Source: Sisyra terminalis (Eukaryota; Arthropoda; Insecta; Neuroptera; Sisyridae). Taken from it: a stretch of 64,000 nucleotides of DNA. Location: the NCBI GenBank assembly GCA_958496175.1, contig OY292275.1, positions 33,247,701 through 33,311,700 of the forward strand, in the 5' to 3' direction. The position numbers were made by a program, and so were the translations under genes. Under the pieces are notes generated by a model. The model saw only the letters and a list, made by a program, of their open reading frames with translations, did not search any database and had not been told where the DNA came from. Positions 58,571 through 64,000 of the stretch are shown one piece after another; the first letter of the stretch is position 1, and the number at the start of each line of letters is the position of its first letter.

Positions 58571-60299
58571 AATGGTTGGTATTGTCGTGATTATCGTTTG
58601 TGTTGTATATCTATGGTATCTCCGTCATTATTGCACGGGATCATATATATTTTTATATGTATAGATATTAGAAACAACTATTTAGAAACCTTCATAATTG
58701 ATCAGAAATAAAATAATATGACTTAATTAGTTTCATTATTTGATTTCGCAATTTATGAAATATCTGTTCGCGTGATGATCAATTAAATGACGTGACTTTA
58801 CTGATAGTAAAAAGTGACACTATCTTCATTAATTTATCATCAGTTTTCATTCAATTTTGACAATATAAAAGATTCTTTTCACACCAAATGTCTGAAATCT
58901 ATGATACGATCGTACACATTGGACATAAATTGAATTTTTAAACATTTGATTTCAATTTTTTTGAGTAAAAGTGATACGGATCGTTGTAATTTGATAATTA
59001 AACTAATTTGGTTCCATAAAACTAGAATTTAAGTCACGCAAAACTATTAAAAAATCTTTGTGATTATAGTTTTAATAAATGTACACGTTTAGATTTTATC
59101 GCTTCAAAAACGAAAAGAGTTTGAATAAAACCCCCAAAGATGGAATATTCATTTTATGTAGATTCATAACATTAAATGCAGTTGTAGTCAAGTGATTACA
59201 ATAGGTATTTTATTTTCAATATGTAGATAGTTATTTGAAGACTTTTTTGGATCGTTTTTTTATATAAAAACTTCAGCATAAAAATGTCGCTTAAGGAAAT
59301 ATGTAACTCACATGAGAGATTTCGCCTGCTATTTTGTTAAACAGTTTATTATTCCATATCATACAAATGTGATAAAGCGTAAAAATAGGTATATTTTTTC
59401 ATTTGATCAAAGAAATCACATCATTTTATTCTGTTGGTTGTATAGAAAATAAATATTGTATTACGTCTTTTTGTAGACTTACGATCGATATATAGCTGAT
59501 TCGCACGAATCTTTATAGGACACAAGTGTGCGTGATAGATTATTGCCATAAAATATGATTGGGCCTTCAAATTGGTTGTGTTTTCTGATTCTTGTCTGTA
59601 ATACTTTCGGCAAACTATATTGATTTATTCCGATAAATATATTTTACGACTTGCGTTTCGTTTAGCTTTCCAAAAATAAATAAATATAAAAATAGACATA
59701 AAAATTCAAAAAAACGAGAACATATTTAAACTGTATAGCGTAAGTCATTTAAAATTATTATCACATGAACCTATGAATAGAGCAAACCAACAATTCCGCT
59801 TACTAATTCCCAAGACAATTGGTTTTAAGCAATTTTAAGTAATTAATGTCATTGACAAAATGCTCAACATTAGAGTTTAGAAATTTAAATTATCTTAATA
59901 TTGTGATGTACTAACAGTGAAGGATTTTAAAGGTTCAAGTCACTTAACGTACAATATTGTTAACTTAAAAGTTGTCTGATGCTTTCATGGTTAATGTTCG
60001 GCACATCCGTCGCACTATGTTAGACGAAATATCTAGGTTGATTTTCACTTTATGTGACTTCATCAAAACTTTTTTTTCGTTTTTCTTTTGTATAAACTTT
60101 AAACCTAGTCGAAAGTTATTTCTACTTATTCAGTCCCTAATTTATAGGTATTTAATATAAATAATTTAGATTATTTAACAGTTAATGAAGATTAAAGTGT
60201 TATTTTGCGTCATAGCGATATTATATTGAGAGCAAAATTTATTTTAAGGAAGAAATAAACGAAAATACATAATAATAATTATAATCGAGGAATAACATT
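58571..60299. other. AT-rich non-coding DNA
   Basis: Nothing recognised. Confidence 0.55.
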
Positions 60300-60442
60300 T
60301 TTTTTGTTAATTACCGTCGCTTTATAACTATTAAGGTTTTTAGCGACTCTAGGATCAATAAAAATCTGCTCGATACGAAGATCGAATCCAACACATACCC
60401 GTTTTGGAGCGGTCACCTTCACCACTCAGCCACCAGTAGGCT
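60300..60442 (-). mobile_element. tRNA-derived SINE, copy 3
   Basis: On the minus strand: GCCTACTGGTGGCTGAGTGG contains the A box (TGGCTGAGTGG), GGATTCGATCT is the B box, then TATCGAGCAGATTTTTATTG, TCCTAGAGTCGCTAAAAACC and TAAAGCGACGG, ending in an A run. Slightly shorter than copy 2 through loss of a TCGATACTTCTCGAT-type segment. No clear target duplication. Confidence 0.85.
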
Positions 60443-60643
60443 AATTAAAATATTGTGAATACATATGTTATTTGTCTCATAATTTGTATTCCATATTATG
60501 AGTGTTTTTTTTTTAAATTTAAGAACAAAAGAAAAATAACTGCTGAATAAGAAAAATTCCACTTCACCGACTTTGTTTTCTTATTTCTATATCGTGATTT
60601 TTATTAAACTATATAAGAATATGGGCTGTTTAAAAAATGAATA

Positions 60644-60971
60644 CAGTAAAACCACATCGTAGACTGATTGGGGAAACGGTCTGTCCTTTAAAGCCGAAAG
60701 TCCGTTATGTAAATATAGGCTTAAAATAAATCAAAAAGCTTTTTTTTTTTAAATATCTAGCCTGTTTTTGCATATAAATAATAAATACCAAGCACAAATA
60801 AAAATCTATTTAGTTATCTTCGAACATTCGTCGCAAAGTGACGTCGCTAATTTATATGAACGCGCTTGCTTTCGGTAATCCTGTTTTGATTTTTTTTTAC
60901 ATTGACTGGATTTTTTGTCCGATATATCCGAAGTTCGTTAAATAGAGGTCTGTTATATCGAGGGTTTACTA
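60644..60971. mobile_element. pogo/Tigger-type MITE, CAGTAAAACC ends
   Basis: Left end CAGTAAAACCACATCGTAGA after TA (60642-60643). Right end, on the reverse strand, AGTAAACCCTCGATATAACA then GACCTCTATTTAACGAACTT, with TA at 60972-60973. The left side carries the matching GGTCTGTCCTTTAAAGCCG and AAAGTCCGTTATG. These CAGTAAANCC ends plus CGGAC/TATATCGG subterminal motifs are typical of pogo-like elements. 328 bp, non-coding. It is a different family from 14373-14786. Confidence 0.75.
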
Positions 60972-60973
60972 TA

Positions 60974-61565
60974 TATGGAAGTAAAATTTACGGTGTGACA
61001 TCGAAAAAATGATATAATGTTGGTTCAGGTTCCGCTTTCCAATAATCAATAACAGAAATTACGATGTTCTTATGGTAGTTTTTGCTATAAAAAATTTTGC
61101 GTCTAGGAGTTATCTAACAGATAAAATATTAACTATTAAATATTTATCTTAAGAATATCTGTCTATTCATGAGTGAAATTACCAATGCTTATAGCCAATT
61201 AAAATTATTGTATTTCAAGTCTCAGTTTGAAAGACCCAATGTACCTTTGTTCCAAAGTATTTTTATTCCAATAATGCAAAAGTCCCATTACTCGTTTGAT
61301 TCGTTCCATTGGTTCCAACGGACTCATACTTTGCTCGTTTCCCCATATACGTACAGCCATATATGTAGATAAATTTCATGTGCTATTGATTTAAAAAAAA
61401 TAGGTACACCATTGATTTGGATCTTTTGATTTTGGAGACTTTGAAGTTAGACTTATTCTTTTCTGACTTTAACTTTACAACTTTTGTTTCAGATAAATTA
61501 TATAGAATGTATATGCTAAAAAGGTAGTTTTTTCCAAGAAATATATATACAATGTTTGTTTATAC
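60974..61565. other. AT-rich non-coding DNA
   Basis: A 67-codon open stretch at 61169-61372 has no recognisable features. Confidence 0.45.
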
Positions 61566-62006
61566 CACGAAGTATAAATGACAAGAAAACAAACTCTGTA
61601 TTGCAAAATCGTCCACGAAATGAGGGTATAATGCAGAAGGCTTTAGTGCCATTAGTATACAAGTATGAATATAAGCGCTAAAACCGTTTTCATATAACTC
61701 ACAACGGATTAATAATTTCATTGAAAAATTGTAACGTAAGTAGAATTGAATAATAAAGAATTTATCTCATATTAAAGGTATTAAAGTATATGAAGAACAT
61801 GAATGTAGTGTTTTGACTACTTTGGCTTCAATTTGAATAACAATAACAAAAAAACTAACAACCGATATAAAAGTAAATCAAAATTTCTAGCGACAATGCG
61901 CTGCTAATGGCCGAAAAAATAACTAAACCATGTCCGAATTTTTGAAGACAAAACAATTAACTAATTGCCTATCTCGTTCGATCTATTTTTTATTCATCGT
62001 GGTTCA
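61566..62006 (+). mobile_element. second copy of the 417-bp element found in the mariner
   Basis: Collinear with 12057-12473: CACGAAGTATAAATGACAAG at the start, then CTCTGTATTGC, CACGAAATGAGGG, GATTAATAATTTCA, TTTGAATAACAATAACAAA, GACAATGCGCTGCTAATGG, TGTCCGAATTTTTG and an end at ATTCATCGTGG. CCACGA / TCGTGG at the two ends hints at a short terminal inversion. The target duplication is not clear here. Confidence 0.75.
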
Positions 62007-62935
62007 TATATTCAATAGATATAATTTTCTTAACAAAAGTTTTTTTACAACTCAGAAAAAAATCGATTAAATCAACAAATTATTTCTAAATCTAAAAAGT
62101 ATTTCATAAACTGTAGTCTAGATAACCATGTCATATAAGGCATGATTAGATAATCATTATGTAAAGCCAAAAAAACGGTTCACTGAAATTATTTCTGTCT
62201 ATAAATATATTATTAGTTTTATATTATCTTTCATAATAAATTTGAAATATTCGTAGAATTTTGGTTGCAACAAAAGTAAGGGTTAATAAAATGTTTGGCT
62301 AGTAAAAATTGAAAATACGAATATACATTGTACGATTATTATTATTTAGTCTGTAAATTGCTAGTCCTTGCGACGACTTTGATGAATATCATATTTCATT
62401 GTATATTTACGATGCAAATTTATCAATAAAACATGAGTGCAAGGGTCATACTCGTATATATATACTTAGATTGTTTAGTTTGTTCATGAGTAGTTATAGT
62501 GACCACAATTATTATTCTATAATCTATGTGGAAGTGAAGCACGATAACAAGAGATGCATAAGTTCTATTTCATGTTATCTATGAAATCCCAAGGAATTCG
62601 AGCATGATGGATGAACTTATAGTTTACATCTAAATAACATTCGTTTAAAATAGTTAAACACAAAAGGAACTTGTTAGATGACGGGAACAGTTTCGTTTGA
62701 AGACAAGATCCATTAAAACGCTAGTTATCATAATTATAAACCAGTATCGTTATTGTGATTCATTTAATCAATTAAGAGTAATAAAAAAATGTTGAGCATT
62801 TTCCAACGTTGAAAAAAGTTTATGAGAATATTTTTGAAATGTTTGCTTAGCAAAGTTTTTTCATTAAATTATCAAATATCAGATTCAATGTTATTTTCTT
62901 TTAAATATTATTCAACTTTGATCTTTCCATTTCAG
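62007..62935. other. AT-rich non-coding DNA
   Basis: Nothing recognised up to the candidate acceptor at 62935. Confidence 0.5.
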
Positions 62936-63003
62936 AAAGTTCCGAATAAAAAAACGTATTTATTTCATTTAACATTTCCGCGAGCCCTATTTGCCGATGT
63001 GGA
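62936..63003 (+). CDS. possible 68-nt exon (weak)
   Basis: TTTCCATTTCAG and GTAAGT bracket a segment open only in one frame (VPNKKTYLFHLTFPRALFAD). Both splice sites fit consensus. However, the entry phase (0) does not follow from the exit phase (2) of the 55195 exon, so it cannot be its direct next exon. No family recognised. Confidence 0.2.
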
Positions 63004-63211
63004 GTAAGTTTATATTTCACAGTTGACTAAAGTAATATTTTTAAAATGTTCAGTAGCTCAAAGCAACTATTTTTCTTTTTAAAATTTTTACTTGCAAAAT
63101 TGTGAGGAACTAATTGCGTTCCAATTAAATCAAAGTTTAGTCAAAGAAACTACAAAATATTAACATTATGAATTCTGGTCTGAAAATTTACCTTTAAAAA
63201 GCTTTGCAACT

Positions 63212-63463
63212 TTATATTTTTCTATCTTGAAATTTCTGTATTTTATGTACACAGCATTGAAGAGGAATGAGCTGTTTTACAATACATTCGTTCCTTCCAT
63301 TTTTTGTCATTCGTTTTTTGATGTTTTCAATAAGCTTTTTCTGATCTTTGAATGAAGTTTGTTGTTCCGTATTTGCTGGTAAATATAATACCTCTTTTCC
63401 TTCCCCTAATATTATACTATCTAGATAAAAGGTCACAGTTTTTTTCCACCGTCTTAACTTTTA
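63212..63463 (-). CDS. possible terminal exon or pseudogene fragment (weak)
   Basis: A minus-strand open stretch of about 83 codons has unusually ordinary protein composition for this window: TFYLDSIILGEGKEVLYLPA, then a Gln/Lys-rich helix-like part with KKLIENIKKRM, then QLIPLQCCVHKIQKF and a stop. It has no ATG at its beginning, so it would need an upstream exon, and the acceptor is poor. No family recognised. Confidence 0.18.
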
Positions 63464-63862
63464 TACTTATGCACGCTTAAATAATGGCAAAAAAGAAACT
63501 ACAAGATAAACGCGATGGCGACATAATTTATTAAAAGCTTTTATTCCGAACAAAATTTACATTTGTTATTATTCAAATAATGAACAGTTACGTTCGACAT
63601 TTCACAGCAATTAAGAAATTAAAATGTTTGAAAGTAAAGAAATTTTGATTAAACATTACCAATTAAAACGTCAATTTAAAAACCTGCACTTACACAATTT
63701 TTTCCAAGTTAGACTGTACATAAAAGACTTACTTTCTCTACAGTTGAATTAAATAATAAAAATCAAAATATTGAATATTAAAAATAATTTTTATTGAACT
63801 ATTTGTTCTTGCTGTACTTTTCATAATAAGGTCTACTTTTAAAAATAGTTTATGTAGAGGTT

Positions 63863-63981
63863 AATACATACTCAAGTAGTGTCACTCGTATGCATGTATT
63901 CATTATGTAACCCGAAAGTAATAAGGGTGGTAGTCATTGACCTATTGATATGTATATATGGATAGACCGTGCATATGGCGC
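63863..63981 (+). repeat. dispersed repeat, AGTAGTGTCAYTCGTATGCA family, copy 2
   Basis: ACTCAAGTAGTGTCACTCGT then ATGCATGTA, AAAGTAATAAGGGTGGTAG and TGTATATATGG parallel 22146-22257 in the same orientation. It runs close to the window end. Confidence 0.6.
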
Positions 63982-64000
63982 CAAATAAAAATAAGAAACA

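Noticed and set aside
62936..63003. Next exon of the 55195 gene
   Set aside because: The reading phases do not match and the other frames contain stops; listed only as an independent weak candidate.

Overview
This 64 kb window is nuclear DNA of an insect or related arthropod. It is strongly AT-rich, has no long reading frame on either strand, and has no bacterial-style gene packing. The only readable coding signal is a short spliced exon. The rest is non-coding DNA carrying insect-type transposable elements: mariner, IS630/Tc1-like, hAT and pogo/Tigger elements, tRNA-derived SINEs and LINE 3' ends. I cannot name the species.

Genes. The best-supported coding sequence is a plus-strand internal exon at 55195-55351. 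It has a polypyrimidine tract and CAG acceptor, a GTAAGT donor, and about 52 codons rich in His and Cys that look like part of a secreted, cysteine-containing insect protein. No second exon of that gene could be placed, so much of the window is probably its long introns or neighbouring intergenic DNA. Three weaker exon-like or open segments (minus 24359-24531, plus 62936-63003, minus 63212-63463) are given at low confidence.

Mobile elements, left to right. A possible 1.1 kb inverted-end element (414-1504) is followed by a TA-flanked foldback MITE family (3725-4148, 4240-4810, 27358-27630). A dead irritans-type mariner (11428-12748) is split by a 417-bp element whose second copy lies 49.5 kb away (61566-62006). 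Next come a hAT end, a pogo MITE and a LINE tail (14188-14960), then a 1.53 kb hAT element with a perfect 8-bp target duplication and a large internal foldback (15961-17492). Further elements are mariner-type MITEs (27829-28002; 45808-46227, the latter split by a retroposon) and an IS630/Tc1-like corpse (32819-34083) split by a hAT-like MITE. The remainder are hAT-type remnants (40513-41003, 49569-49820, 53870-54068), a pogo MITE (60644-60971), and three same-strand tRNA-derived SINEs (20691, 36695, 60300).

Several other dispersed repeat families have two or three copies inside the window and match no family I know. The largest is a 540-650 bp pair at 43579-44118 and 57921-58570.

No rRNA gene, intact tRNA gene, CRISPR array, operon or intact transposase was seen. 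I found no convincing new functional system. What stands out is layered transposon nesting, several possibly undescribed non-autonomous families, and two possible recursive splice sites. All alignments were made by eye, so boundaries are approximate except where target duplications are stated.
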